From Mesostigma viride (taxonomy: Eukaryota > Streptophyta > Mesostigmatophyceae > Mesostigmatales > Mesostigmataceae), in assembly GCA_009746045.1 (NCBI GenBank), contig RPFO01000034.1, positions 414,001 to 478,000 of the forward strand: a stretch of 64,000 nt of DNA, read 5' to 3'. The translations under genes were made by a program, and so were the position numbers. The first letter of the stretch is position 1. Each line of letters opens with the position of its first letter. Shown here piece by piece: positions 1-20,895 of this stretch. The notes below the pieces were generated by a model. The model had not been told where the DNA came from, ran no database searches, and worked only from the letters and a program-made list of their open reading frames with translations.

Positions 1-1843
1 TACAGAAGTGTCGCGAATGTTATCTGCTATCAGTGCTTTCTTCTATGAGCTCATCGTTCGAAGTTTTTTGCGTTCTTTTTGGGCAGTTTCCGCCAGCTAG
101 CTCGCCGTCGCTTGCCGTTGTGTTGTCGAATACTGGCAGCTTTAGATTGTTTTCGTTGATGTCGTGATCAGGGCCGCTTAAGTCGCAGCCTATAGCTCGT
201 CGGGAAGGTATAAGGCATTTCATAAAACGTGTTGTGGCAAGGATGTTGTGCGTATGGACGCTTCTTGTTGTGTGAGAGTGACGCACCCTCTCTTCGCAGG
301 CCGCAGCGGCATCACAGCACTCATGCGCTGAAGGGCCGCCAATTGTTTATTTGCATTTTATCGTGCAGGGATGGAAGTGTTATAGTGATGATGATGTTGG
401 AGATATTGCATTTGTGTGACTGCATGTAGATAGCAGGCACCATTGGTTGTTTGAGCTTTCCTTTGTTATGATGATGTGATAAGACTACAATGTGCTGAGC
501 CAACCATGGTTGACATGCATGACTGCATGCAAGCTATATATACCATGTTCCTACTTGGTTCCTTGCCCTCCATAGTCCCAGTTTGTCATCCATGCTGGGG
601 AGGATAGTTTAGGAGGTGTTGTTGTGTTGATTAGCTTGGTAGGCATCAACCTTACACTCTAACCTGGGAGAAACATAGGAAATGCTGCTTAGGCATGTTA
701 GGGCTACCATCGTCAAGGCTATGCACATATTTACAAGGCTGGCCATGCTGGAGGGACGATGAAGACGTATGAGGTGCGTGGCCACCCCTTTGTACTTCAT
801 AACATATTCAGCATGGATTTGGTGCATGTTGGATGGCATATGAAGTGGCATTGTGGTGTTACTAACTTACTGAGTGGTTCTTAGCGCCTTGTCAGGTGGT
901 CATATAGGAAACCCATCAACTTGAGTAGTTCTTGTCACAATGACCCCCCACATTGAGCATGCGTTGCCGTCAGCGTGCAAGAGTTAATTATGTGTGCTTT
1001 GGTCAGTTTGCAGATGTCTTTGATGAAGAAGGAGGTGCTAGTGTGGCTAAATGGTTACTCTAATTTCCTTGTAGCGTCTACATGGGTGGCCGTCTTGGAA
1101 TGGTTGTAACTTGGGCAGTTCTTGTCAGAATGTCGTCAAACCTTGAACATAGGAGGTACCATATGTGCAGAGGATGGTAGTGTGTGGTTTGGCCAGTTTT
1201 CACGCGGCTTGGATGAATAAAGGGGTGTTAGTGTGGTTAAATACTGGCTAAAACCTCCCTTAGCTTCGTCATTGGTGACAACCTAAGAACGTTAATAACT
1301 GGAGCTGTGGTGGTCAGAATGACCTGAAATTTTGGGGCTGCATGTCCCCCCCTCTCTAGTATTTGGGAATATATGGTATGGCAACATTTGAAGTGTTTAT
1401 GATTTGATTTATTTTTTTTTCATTAAAAAAGGACCCTTTTTGCGGGAAAATTAATAACTGGTGCATCCATGCTTATGTATTGGTCCCAATTAGGCAGACT
1501 TTCTCAAAAGTGGGGGAACTATGTGGGAATATATGATTTGGTCCCAATATGTTTGCCCATTGTCCTAGGAAAAATGTGACTAAAATAGCGTCTTTTTCTA
1601 TTTTTAGCGCGTAACCGGTGTATGGTGGGGGCTAGTACCCCCCCCAAGTGGCTGGAAAATTTTTTTTTAATCATATTTATGGTCCCCAATCATCATTGGA
1701 TTTTTAGCACATGCATAGGTATGGTTTCCAGAAAAGTGCCCTTTAGGGGTGTCCCCTCCCCTTAACTCATTTATACGTCTTTCTGCAATTTTTTTCCTGA
1801 TGGATTGGATTACCATTATTGTTGGTTTATGCTATATGTCCAG
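1..1843. other. No gene resolved; 5' side of the receptor cyclase
   Basis: I see no exon I can support here. The stretch is AT-richer than the coding parts and has T and A runs near 1400-1440 and 1660. The first recognisable exon of the downstream receptor begins in the middle of a binding-protein domain, so earlier exons and the true start codon may lie here or beyond the window edge, but I could not find them by eye. Confidence 0.5.
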
Positions 1844-12298
<10,455 letters not shown>

Positions 12299-12699
12299 CT
12301 AATATTTAGATTTGAAGAGCCTCGTATGGCCCAGGATCTCATGCCACAGGTCTGCGCAAGCGTTCTTATGGGTGAGCACTCGGCTTTGGCAGATAGCGTC
12401 AAACTCGCTAGTGAAATTCGCCTTCCTTGATTGTTGGATACATATGGTTTTACTTACCCGTCATACGTATGTGTACAAAAAAATTTGTAGGGTTATTTAC
12501 GCCATTTATTGCGTTGTGTTCCCTACACAGCACCTGCAGCACCTGCCGGTAGACATGAAAATGTTCAGGCCTGAAATCTGGAAGTTCATTACAGGACTGT
12601 GGAAGCTCAAGCCTGCTGCCTGCCTTACATATTCCTATGGGGACAAATTGCGCCGGGCTATCAGCCAACTTGTATCTGTATACATTCGAGCTCAACTTC

Positions 12700-13318
12700 A
12701 TGGAACTAAGAATTTAGCCATGCTATGCCTATGCATAGAGATGCTCTCTGTTGAGAAGCCATGCCCTAGCTCTTGTATAGCCATGATGATCTTCCCCCAC
12801 ATGACAGGCTCCCCCTTAGCTGGGCATAGGTTGACAGATCATGAGGGTGCAGGTGCCCTGGTGCACCTAGAGCAAGGGTAGCTTACATTCCCACCCTTGC
12901 AGGAAGTAGCCCAGAATGTATTAAAAGCCATATGCCCCTTCTCAGGGATATTAACTAATTAATTAAATAAAATGATAGCTCCGTGGGGAGCATATGTAAC
13001 ACATAGCCCTGAGAAAGGGGCATCTATGGGTTTGACACAGTCACGTGTCTATTAATTACTTAATTAATTAATGGGTTTGTAATACAATCAGGGCGACAAC
13101 CTGCAGGTGTAGGATGTACAACTATCACCTGCTCTGGGTGCACAAGGTGCACCTGCACCGCCATGATGGTTCATGCCTCCTAAACAAGCACAAGCACACA
13201 AGGCGGCTTGAGGAAAGGGCCTAGAAGGCCTGCATGACATGGGGTGCAAGGTATGTGGCTAGGCTATAGCTGGTGTACACATGGCATCTCAGCAGGGAGT
13301 AGCTCCCTGCGTAGGCAT
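12700..13318. repeat. Two opposed copies of structured non-coding repeat family C
   Basis: About 12700-12946 matches, in reverse complement, the repeat at 39.3-39.56 kb (shared landmarks GAGAAGGGGCATATGG and the GGTGCAC blocks). A second copy in the opposite orientation runs 12977-13318. It carries the tail hairpin GCTCCGTGGGGAGC (12978-12991), the block GGCGACAACCTGCAGGTG and a perfect 8-bp stem at 13292-13310. Neither has a sustained ORF. The second copy is interrupted by a 36-bp insertion at 13035-13070. Confidence 0.7.
13035..13070 (+). mobile_element. 36-bp LINE family B 3'-end insertion with 9-bp target duplication
   Basis: The insert is only half of the family B 3' hairpin (CAGTCACGTG) plus an ATTAATTA tail. 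The sequence ATGGGTTTG occurs immediately before (13026-13034) and after (13071-13079). Removing the insert and one duplicate restores a family C sequence like that near 39330. This reads as an extremely 5'-truncated target-primed insertion. Confidence 0.7.
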
Positions 13319-13399
13319 TAAATTAAAAAAATTAAATTAAATTATAACATGCCTCCGTTGGGAGATCATGTAGCACATATTCCTTGATGGATGGGGGGA
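13319..13399 (-). mobile_element. LINE family A 3' terminus, separated part
   Basis: An A/T tail of AATTAAATTAAATTATAAC type, the hairpin CTCCGTTGGGAG (13353-13364) and the segment ATCATGTAGCACATATTCC match the 3' ends at 15640-15720 and 47905-47990. The family A sequence stops at GATGGATGGGG and resumes at about 15431 on the far side of an ORF1-only element, so this is the outer piece of a split copy. Confidence 0.75.
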
Positions 13400-15427
13400 T
13401 TAATCACAGCCACGAGCCACGAGCCACGAGCCACGAGCGGACATGGCTGACGGCGGAGCTCAGAACTTTTGCGTCTGAGCCCCAAATTCAGTCAGGCTAC
13501 TTGCATCAGATGCGTCTTTTCAAGACGCATCTGCTAGTATAATCGGTTACGGCTGTAACGCAGTATTTTGCAAATGCCACCAAAACGCAGCCTTGACAAA
13601 CATTTTGAGCTGTCGTCGGCATTCCCGTCGACAGCAGCACGTGCGACATCAACTCCTGCGGACGCCAACCTTTTTGCGCTGATCGAAGCTCTCCCCCCCG
13701 GTCTGCCTCCCTCGACGCAGTGCTCTACGCCAAATTCGTCGCCCATTCCCAAGAAAACCCGAACTTCCCATACCAAATGGGACGTCCGCCGCTTCGGCGC
13801 CGGCCAGCGGGATTTTTGCATCTTGGAAATCTTTACGCTCACGAAGGAACAATGTGACGATGTTATCAAGTTCCTGGCCCGCCATGACGAACTTTTCCTG
13901 CCTACCCCTGGCGACAAGGTCACCAAGCCCGCCTGGGAATGGCTGCTTCAAGAACCGGAGGCGTACTTGAAGGCAGTCATCATGTGCAGCTACCTGCGCT
14001 GCGACGCCCACGACATCACCCAGATTGGCTACGCTGGCCTCAGGAGCCTCCTGCATGAGCGCAGACGGGCAGCCACAGCAGCTGCAGCATCCCCGCAGAG
14101 CAGCACCTCCCCCAGCACGGACTCCATCCGAGCTGCAGTGGCGGAGCAGCTGGCGCCGATGGCTGAGCAGCTCGCCGCCCTGAACGCGCCTGACGGCCCA
14201 CTCAACACTCTCTCGGCCAAGGTCAACAACATTGAAGCCAGAGTCGCCCTTAAGCTCCAGCCTCAGTTTACTGCTACGCAAGAGCACATTGCCACCAAAG
14301 TTTCCGAGGCCACAGCCACTGTGACCACCCGCCTTAACCAGGTGGAAGGCCGAGTCGGCCAAGGCACCGTGAAACTTGAGGCAGTTGCCGCCAAGGTAGA
14401 CGCCCTGGCCACGCAGGTCCCCGAGATCGCCGAGCGAACGGCCACCATCGCCGCCCAACCTGCTGGTAGGGCTAGTGATGACCCCTCGACTCGCGCCTCC
14501 TGGGCGGACCTGCTCAAGAGCCAGGCATCCTCTACCACGACCGCCATCACCACCAAGCTCCAGGAGCTGGAAGACACGCGCCGCGAGGCCGCTGACCGCG
14601 ACCGTCGCCGCTGCCGGGTCATCCTCAGGCGCTTCGACATGCTGCCGGAGGAGACCCCAGACTCTCTTCTCGACGAGCTGAAGAAACAGCTCTTGGCGCG
14701 CATGCAGCTGCCAGGTGCGATACTGCAGGGCGCCTACCGCCTGCCCCATCCACGGGCCAAGGCTGGGCCCCCTCCAGTGGTCCTCACCTTCAGCGACATC
14801 ACAGCCCGAGTTCGGTTCCTCTCTCGCCGCAAGAAGCTGGTGGACACCTCCTGGTCGCTTGACGACGACCTGACGCCAGCCCAGCAGCAGCAACGCCGCG
14901 ATCAGTGGCCCGACTACATCCGCCACAAGACCAACCCCGAGAAGCCCCAAGTGTACTGGCGGGGCGGGGACCTCTACGTCAACAAGAAACTGTGGAAGCC
15001 CCCCCGGGCTTCCCCGGGATAGAGCACTCCAGCTAGTTGTCTAGATGGGGGCAATCGATGATGGGATAGCTTAGGCATTACAGCACTTGAAACGATATTA
15101 GCGCACAGCGTTATAGTACCTTCAATTAGCTCTGGCACCTTGTGGCCATCAGCTTGCGCCTTAATTAGCCGACGTCTTGAGCCCACCTCACATTTGTAGC
15201 ATAAGCTATGCGTCAGCCTACCTATGGTATTGCACTGGTTGTATTGCACCCACAGTGTTGCGCCCCGGCACCATGCCGTGGAGAGAGCGCTCTGTGGCCT
15301 GCCCACCTGCGGCAGTGAGAGAAGCTAGGGCGCCCTCCCTCCTTCTCACTGTGTATATAGGGTTGAAGGTTCCTTTACTCTGTATTGGCACCCACGTGAC
15401 GCAGTCACGTGCTTATTAATTAATTAA
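13400..15427 (+). mobile_element. ORF1-only non-LTR element, copy 1
   Basis: It is about 2.0 kb, running from CACGAGC repeats and a GGCTGACGGCGGAGCTCAG 5' leader to a CACGTGAC/GTCACGTG hairpin (15393-15411) and a (TTAA)n tail. The leader is shared with the second copy at 22.8 kb. After the ORF1 stop codon there are only about 400 bases to the tail and no endonuclease or reverse transcriptase. It interrupts a family A 3' UTR, and an imperfect duplication (ATGGATGGGG against ATGGGTGGGG) flanks it. I infer mobilisation in trans by a LINE-encoded enzyme. Confidence 0.7.
13574..15022 (+). CDS. LINE ORF1-type RNA-binding protein (intact, 482 aa)
   Basis: A single open frame from the ATG at 13574. 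The first 160 residues have no recognised fold. A long Ala/Gln/Val-rich heptad region (about residues 185-330) resembles the trimerising coiled coil of LINE-1 ORF1p. A compact C-terminal part follows, with RRCRVILRRF, GAYRLPHPRAK, PPVVLTFSD and FLSRRKKL as in RRM strands. It ends in a CTD-like segment DDDLTPAQQQQRRDQWPDY and a VYWRGGDLYVN strand. Known ORF1 proteins bind element RNA as trimers and chaperone reverse transcription. The ATG was preferred over an upstream TTG. Absence of frameshifts contrasts with the broken second copy and suggests this one is younger. Confidence 0.8.
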   Translation: MPPKRSLDKHFELSSAFPSTAARATSTPADANLFALIEALPPGLPPSTQCSTPNSSPIPKKTRTSHTKWDVRRFGAGQRDFCILEIFTLTKEQCDDVIKFLARHDELFLPTPGDKVTKPAWEWLLQEPEAYLKAVIMCSYLRCDAHDITQIGYAGLRSLLHERRRAATAAAASPQSSTSPSTDSIRAAVAEQLAPMAEQLAALNAPDGPLNTLSAKVNNIEARVALKLQPQFTATQEHIATKVSEATATVTTRLNQVEGRVGQGTVKLEAVAAKVDALATQVPEIAERTATIAAQPAGRASDDPSTRASWADLLKSQASSTTTAITTKLQELEDTRREAADRDRRRCRVILRRFDMLPEETPDSLLDELKKQLLARMQLPGAILQGAYRLPHPRAKAGPPPVVLTFSDITARVRFLSRRKKLVDTSWSLDDDLTPAQQQQRRDQWPDYIRHKTNPEKPQVYWRGGDLYVNKKLWKPPRASPG

Positions 15428-15430
15428 TTA
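15393..15430 (+). repeat. 3' hairpin and TTAA tail of ORF1-only copy 1
   Basis: CACGTGACGCAGTCACGTG forms an 8-bp stem with a 3-base loop, followed by TTATTAATTAATTAATTAAT. The same hairpin occurs at 20342-20360, 47760-47778 and 47844-47862, each beside a TTAA tract. Confidence 0.9.
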
Positions 15431-15639
15431 ATGGGTGGGGTGGAAGGAGCCGCGTAATCGAACTAACCTAACTCTAATCTAGCTAGTCTAGAAAAGTCCT
15501 AACTACCCTACTCATCAAAACGCCTCCTCCGCTTGGGGGGAGGTGGTTTGCCCACAGGGTCGGGCGTGTGAGCCTTGACAATCCTAAGATTCCACCGCGT
15601 CTTGTTCTGCATGGCGGTCCAAAGAAGGGAGAGAGAGTG
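15431..15639 (-). mobile_element. LINE family A 3' fragment, 5'-truncated
   Basis: On the minus strand this holds the end of ORF2 (HTPDPVGKPPPPK-like residues) and the start of the family A 3' UTR. It is cut off at AGAGAGTGGAT, where the A/T tail of the next copy begins. Together with 13319-13399 it is one truncated family A insertion, split by the ORF1-only element. Confidence 0.75.
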
Positions 15640-17669
15640 GATTAAATTAAAAATTAAATTAAATTATAACATGCCTCCGTGGGGAGGTCATGTAGCACAT
15701 ATTCCATGATGGATGGGGTGGAGGAGGCCGCGTGATCGAACTATCCTAACTCTAAGCTATCTAGAAAATCCTAACTACACTACTCATCAAACGCCTCCTC
15801 CGCTTGGGGGGAGGTGGCTTGCCCACAGGGTCGGGCGTGTGCGCCTTGACAATCTTCTTCCACCGCGTCTTGTCCTGCATGGCAGTCCAAAGACGGGAGA
15901 GAGAGTGGATGCGGTGCTCAAACTGGGCTGGGACCACTAGGTCGTCCAGCAACATCTGGATGTAGGTCGTGACAGGTTTCCCTACCCTTTTGGGAATGCC
16001 CTCGATCGGGGCCAGGCCAGGTCAGAATGTGTCTCCCTGGCTGGCCAAGCCGCTGGGGGCCGGCCAGGCCAAGGGCGGTGTCGACCTGGCTGGTGCGAGC
16101 AAGGTGTCCTACAAATGCTATCCTACGCTGCCTAATCTCGTCCGAAACACGAGGCATGCCATGATACAAAGATTCTGATGACGGGCGCTCGGAAAAACCT
16201 ACGTTCAGGACCTGTCGGAGCATCCTGTAAACCGTGCCGTCTAGCCTAGCTGCCAGTTTGGGTGGGATGGTCCACGCCTCGGCGCCATACGTGAGCACCG
16301 TGAGGACGAGGACCTTGAAGAGCATGCGCTTGCGGTGCTCGCCCAGGCCCTTCGAGCTCCAGTAGGGTTTGAGCGAACGGAGCTTGGCCCATGCAAGGCC
16401 AATGCGGGTGTCCACGTCGTTGGCGGTGTCAGGAAGCCAGCTCCCTAACAGTTTGAAGCGGTCGCGGAACGGGACCGTCGTCCCGTCGAGCAAGCGCGGC
16501 AGCGGTGGTGGGCTGGAGGCCCCAATCACCATCGCCTCAGTTTTGACACTTATCTCCAACCCCACCGCCCTCGCCTCCAGGCCCAGACAGTCCAGCCAGG
16601 TCTGAATGTGCTCGGGGCTCTCGATGAGGGTGGTGTCATCCGCATAAATCAGGTCAGCAAGGCGGTAACCAGGTCTAACCCCGCCGTGCTCTTTCACGTT
16701 AAGGATGTCCAAGCCTGGCTCGAACCCCTTAAGAGCAGTAAAGCGCGCACGTGCCCGGCGCATGACGTGATCCACGACAATAATGAACAGGTATGGGGAC
16801 AAGACACAACCTTGCCACACCCCGTGGTGAAGGGGGAATGGTGGGGTGGTGCCTTCCGCAGTCCGCACTACTGCCTGTGAGCCCTCATACAGTCGGCGAA
16901 TGGCAGCAATAAACGCAGGTGGTACCCGATCCAGAGCTAGGATGGCCCAAAGAGCCTCCCAGAGAACCGTGTCAAAGGCCTTGATATAGTCAACAAAAAT
17001 GAAGACCAGCGGCAAACTGTCAGGGGGAAGGCGACGCACCTCCTCCATCAACCGGCGCGCGACAAACACAGCCATGACAGTGTTACGACCACGACGGAAA
17101 CCCATCTGAGACTCACCCAGGTGTGGGTCCAGCGCGGCGCGGAGCCTGTGCAGCATCATGCGCATGAAGACCTTCAGCGCGGCGCTCTGGAGGCAGACAC
17201 CCCGGTAGTTGCCGGGGTCAGCAGCAGAGCCCTTCTTGTACAGCATGACGCGGATGGCCGTCTGCCACTCAGCAGGCGGAGGCTCGTCAGAGAGCAGGAC
17301 ACGGTTGCAGAACGCCAGCAGAAGGTCCCTAACCGCCGGATCAGGGGTCTTCAGCAGCTCAGCAGAAAGGTGGTCGGCACCGACCGCCGCATCGTACCGC
17401 AGGCGAGCAAGGGCGCCGTCCAATTCCAGAGAGTGGATGCGGTATTCAAACTGGGCTGGGACCAGTAGGTCATCCAGCAACATCTGTACGTAGTTCGTGA
17501 CATGTTTCCCTACCTTTTTGGCAATGCCCTTGGGGCCAGGCCAGGTCAGAATGTGCCGCCCTGGCTGGCCAAGCCGCCGGGGGCCGGCCAGGCCAAGGGC
17601 GGTGTCGACCTGGCTGGTGCGAGCAAGGTGCCCTACAAATGCTATCCTACGCTGTCTAATCGACCTCAC
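15640..17669 (-). pseudogene. LINE family A ORF2, reverse transcriptase, chimeric and frameshifted
   Basis: The minus-strand frame 17669-15918 encodes 583 residues. Residues from about 80 on are a reverse transcriptase: YRGVCLQSAALK, FIFVDYIKAFDTVLWEALW, GVWQGCVLSPYLF and the catalytic LIYADDTTLI. A C-terminal RRIAFVGHLAR segment follows, typical of RTE-like LINEs. The first 80 residues are instead the C-terminal end of another copy, joined in frame near 17430, so the ORF is a fusion of two insertions. After WPGP near the 3' end the frame shifts; the expected ending lies in another frame (15955-15761). The 3' UTR carries the CCTCCGTGGGGAGG hairpin (15673-15686) and an A/T tail. No endonuclease is present in this piece. 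Confidence 0.85.
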
Positions 17670-19706
17670 TCGTCCGAAATACGAGGCATGCCCTGATACA
17701 AAGACTCTGATGACGGGCGCTTCGAAAACCCTACGTTCAGGACCTGTCGGAGCATCCTGTAAACCGTGCCGTCGAGCCTAGATGCCAGTGTGGGGGTGAG
17801 TGTCCACGCCTCGGCGCCATACGCGAGCACCGTGAGGACGAGGACCTTGAAGAGCATGCGCTTGCGGTGTTCGCCCAGGCCCTTGGAGCGCCAGTAGGTG
17901 TTGAGCAAACGGAGCCTAGCCCAGGCAAGGCCAATGCGGGTGTCCACATCGTCGGCGGTGTCAGGAAGCCAGCTCCCTAACAGTTTGAAGCGGTCGCGGA
18001 ACGGGACCGTCGTCCCGTCGAGCAAGCGCGGCAGCGGCGGTGGACTGGAGGCCCCAATCACCATCGCCTCAGTTTTGACACTAATCTCCAACCCCACCGC
18101 CCTCGCCTCCAGGCCCAGACAGTCCAGCCAGGTCTGAAGGCCGGGCCCACTTCAAATGTTCCGCCGTCCAAGCCAAGTGTGTGACACTTTTGGTCGTTTT
18201 TCGCAAAAAAAAAATAAAATTTCGCACGAGTTCGCGTGATTTTCGCGTGATTTTCGCAAAATTTTCACACATTTTCGCACGATTTCGCACGATTTCGCAC
18301 AATTTTGCATGATTTCGCACAATTTCGCATGGATTTCAACCAAGGGTCGTTTTGGGGAGTGACGTTTGACAAAATTTCGCATGAATTCACACACGTTGTG
18401 CACATCAAAATTTTTTACCGTCGACATTTTTCACATGAAATTTCGCACAATTTCAGCAAATTTCGCACAAATTCGCACGATTTCAGCAAATTTCACACGA
18501 TTTCAGCAAATTTCGCACAATTTCGCACGATTTCGCACGACGAATCACTCTGCAGAGTGACGATCGTCGAAAAAGTAAAAAAAACGACCAAAAGTGTCAC
18601 ACTTTTCGGAACATTTGAAGTGGGCCCGGCCTGAATGTCCTCAGGGCGCGCGATGAGGGTGGTGTCATCCGCATAAATCAGGTCGGCCAGGCGGTAGCCA
18701 GGCTCAACCCCACCGTGTTCTTTCACCCCACCGTGTCCAAGCCTGGCTCGAACCCCTTAAGAGCAGTAAAGCGCGCACGTGCTCGGCGCATGACGTGATC
18801 CACGACAATAATGAACAGGTATGGGGACAGGACACAACCTTGCCACACCCCGTGGTGAAGGGGGAATGGTGGGGTGGTGCCTTCCGCAGTCCGCACTACT
18901 GCCTGTGAGCCCTCATACAGTCGGCGAATGGCAGCAATAAACGCAGGTGGCACTCGATCCAGAGCTAGGATGGCCCAAAGAGCCTCCCAGAGGACCGTGT
19001 TGACCAAAGGCCTTGATATAGTCAACAAAAATGAAGACCAGCGGCAAACTGTCAGGGGGAAGGCGACGCACCTCCTCCATCAATCGGCGCGCGACAAACA
19101 CAGCCATGACAGTGTTACGACCACGACGGAAACCCATCTGAGACTCACCCAGGTGTGGGTCCAGCGCGGCGCGGAGCCTGTGCAGCATCATGCGCATGAA
19201 GACCTTCAGCGCGGCGCTCTGGAGGCAGACACCCCGGTAGTTACCGGAGTCAGCAGCAGAGCCCTTCTTGTACAGCATGACGCGGATGGCCGTCTGCCAC
19301 TCAGCAGGCGGAGGCTCGTCAGAAAGCATGCGACTAGCTCCTCTACCCGGTAGCTATGGTCGTCATCTGCTAGCAATGTGCGGGTGTTGAAAGTGGCAAG
19401 GGCCAAGGATGCCTGCTGGCCCACCAGGGGACAACGACGATGGATGATGTGGGTGGATGCGGCGGGGGGTGGAGGTGGGGGTGAAACGGAGGGGGGAAGG
19501 GAAGCGGTAGAAATAGTGCTTTTCATCGCATTTATTTTGTCCTGCAAGCGTAGGATGCGAGCCTGCCGCTTGCTCGGGGTATTCGGGGTTGGGGCTGATT
19601 GCACAACGCCGAGGCGTAGGTAATCTAGCAAACGTTGGGTTTTACGAATCTGACATTTGACAGATGAGGTTGTGGCCCGAAATACCGGCACCACCATGGC
19701 TTTCAC
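17670..19706 (-). pseudogene. LINE family A ORF2, second copy, split and internally deleted
   Basis: Reading right to left, 19706-19380 encodes the start of ORF2, including ASLALATFNTRTLLADDDH, the opening strand of an exonuclease/endonuclease/phosphatase-type endonuclease. The frame then jumps near 19330 straight into the reverse transcriptase (LSDEPPPAEWQTAIRVMLYK), so most of the endonuclease is deleted. The RT is interrupted by a 493-bp inverted-repeat element (18139-18631) and by a small change near 18730 that breaks the frame before the YADD motif. The C-terminal third continues at 18097-17666 and ends in a premature stop caused by a short insertion. This is a dead copy, but it shows what the complete ORF2 N-terminus looked like. 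Confidence 0.85.
18139..18631. mobile_element. 493-bp terminal-inverted-repeat element (MITE-like) in LINE ORF2
   Basis: Ends are inverted repeats starting GGCCGGGCCCACTTCAAATG; homology resumes inside at TGTGACACTTTTGGTCGTTT. TGAA flanks both sides (18135-18138 and 18632-18635), and intact LINE copies have a single TGAA there, so 4 bp were duplicated. The interior is AT-rich, made of imperfect TTTCGCAC(G/A)A units, with no transposase frame. The superfamily is not assigned. Confidence 0.85.
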
Positions 19707-20057
19707 CCGACGGTTCTAAAGGTCGAGGCATGGCTAAATGCTGACTGCAACATCCATGGGGGGTATATCTCAGGGATATGTGCTACATGTACTCCCAATG
19801 GAGTTCCTAATTAATTAATTAATTCATGGAACAACTTATTGCTGCAAGGGACAAACAGATACTTGGCTGATCTCGATAGTACCGGCTACGCCCCTTTCTC
19901 AAGAAGGTTCCAGCCGTGTTCAGCCCGTCTCACGTTTCGAGACTGAACAAGTCTCGAGTGGACACGTGTGTAGTACTCCTACACACACAGATCTCGAATG
20001 ATTTATCTAGTACCAAATCCGAAAGGCTTGCATCACTCCCCGGAAAGGAGAACTTTT
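19707..20057. other. Repeat-derived spacer with a tail hairpin
   Basis: No gene seen. Positions 19770-19825 carry, in plus orientation, a retroelement 3' end: CAGGGATATGTGCTACATG, the hairpin ACTCCCAATGGAGT (19791-19804) and a (TTAA)n tail. The rest, to 20057, I could not assign. Confidence 0.6.
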
Positions 20058-20250
20058 GCGGATGACTGTAGGTGTCAGTTGGCGATGCCTTAGGATCAGG
20101 AGACGTCCGTCCTATAGTCAGCAAAAGTTGGTGCGAGAGGTCCCCAGTTCCATTCCGGCCTGGATTCATTTGCAGATATCGCGTTTTCCGCGGACCGGCA
20201 AGTTGAACGCAAATGGTTTTCACCTTTGCGGCGTGCCAAATCAGAAGATA
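20058..20250 (+). mobile_element. tRNA-derived SINE, near full length
   Basis: The head contains TAGGTGTCAGTTGGCGATGC, like a tRNA D-arm/A-box. About 75 bases later GGTCCCCAGTTCCATTCCGG matches a B-box/T-arm (other copies have AGTTCGATTCC). A shared body follows, with GCGTTTTCCGCGGACCGG and GGTTTTCACCTTTGCGGCGT, ending at CCAAATCAGAA. Copies lie at 38968-39163 (-) and, truncated, at 40105-40218. Confidence 0.75.
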
Positions 20251-20279
20251 CTTACACGTTTTGTGCACACCTGTAGATC

Positions 20280-20338
20280 AATTAATTAATTAATTAATTA
20301 ATTAATTAATTAATTAATTAATTAATTAATTAATTAAT
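20280..20338. repeat. (TTAA)n tract, about 58 bp
   Basis: A pure TTAA tetranucleotide array directly adjoining the family B 3' hairpin at 20342-20360, in the position of the element tail. It is the longest TTAA tail in the window. Confidence 0.9.
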
Positions 20339-20895
20339 AGACACGTGACTGCGTCACGTGAGCATAAGTCCTCAGTGGGAGGGGAACATGGGATGGAATG
20401 GATTAATTAAGACACGGAATGGATGGTATGGATGGTATAAGCTATCTAGGTCCTAGTTACAGGGGTGTGGGCACCGCGGCCCGAATCCTATGAATGCCAT
20501 ACTTGGTCAAACGCGGAGCCCCCACAGGCTTGGGGGTGGTCTCCTTCATCACTACTCCATCTATCCTTGCGCACCACCTGCCTCCATATTACAGACAAAC
20601 CAGGAGGCTGCCCGGGGGTGAGCCCGTCACGTCTAGTGTAGCACATGTCCATGCCGAGTCTATCACGAAAAGTCCACGGGTGGCGGCCCTGCCGCGCGCG
20701 GCCGGGGGCACGCCAGGTGAGGACATATCGCCCAGGCTGGGCGGGCTTGGTGCCAGCTAGTCTATCTGAGGTATCTACCTGATCTGTGCGGGCCAGGTGC
20801 CCGGCTAGGCCCAGGCGCCTGTGCCTAATAATGTGGGAAACATAGGGCAAATCAGCGTACAAATCCTCATTACTAATGTGCAAACCAAAGGGGAT
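20339..20895 (-). pseudogene. LINE family B ORF2 C-terminus and 3' UTR
   Basis: The minus frame 20883-20488 encodes the family B C-terminal domain: NEDLYADLPYVSHIIRHRRL, GLAGHLARTDQVDT and FRDRLGMDMCYTRRDGLTPG, ending FDQVWHS. The 3' UTR to 20342 ends in the CACGTGAC hairpin. It corresponds to the 3' part of the plus-strand copy at 45.7-47.7 kb. At 20895 it is interrupted by the ORF1-only element; the next family B bases (GTTAAGGGCCTTGCGCAGCA) resume at 22885. Confidence 0.8.

Noticed and set aside
12312-12881. 189-codon frame after the cyclase
   Set aside because: No recognisable domain; its 3' part is family C repeat, and the cyclase already ends with a good terminal exon at 12298.
13574-15022. 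Host coiled-coil protein gene
   Set aside because: The same protein recurs as decayed copies at 21.3-22.7 and 57.8-58.3 kb, with a shared leader and target duplications, so it is a retroelement ORF1.
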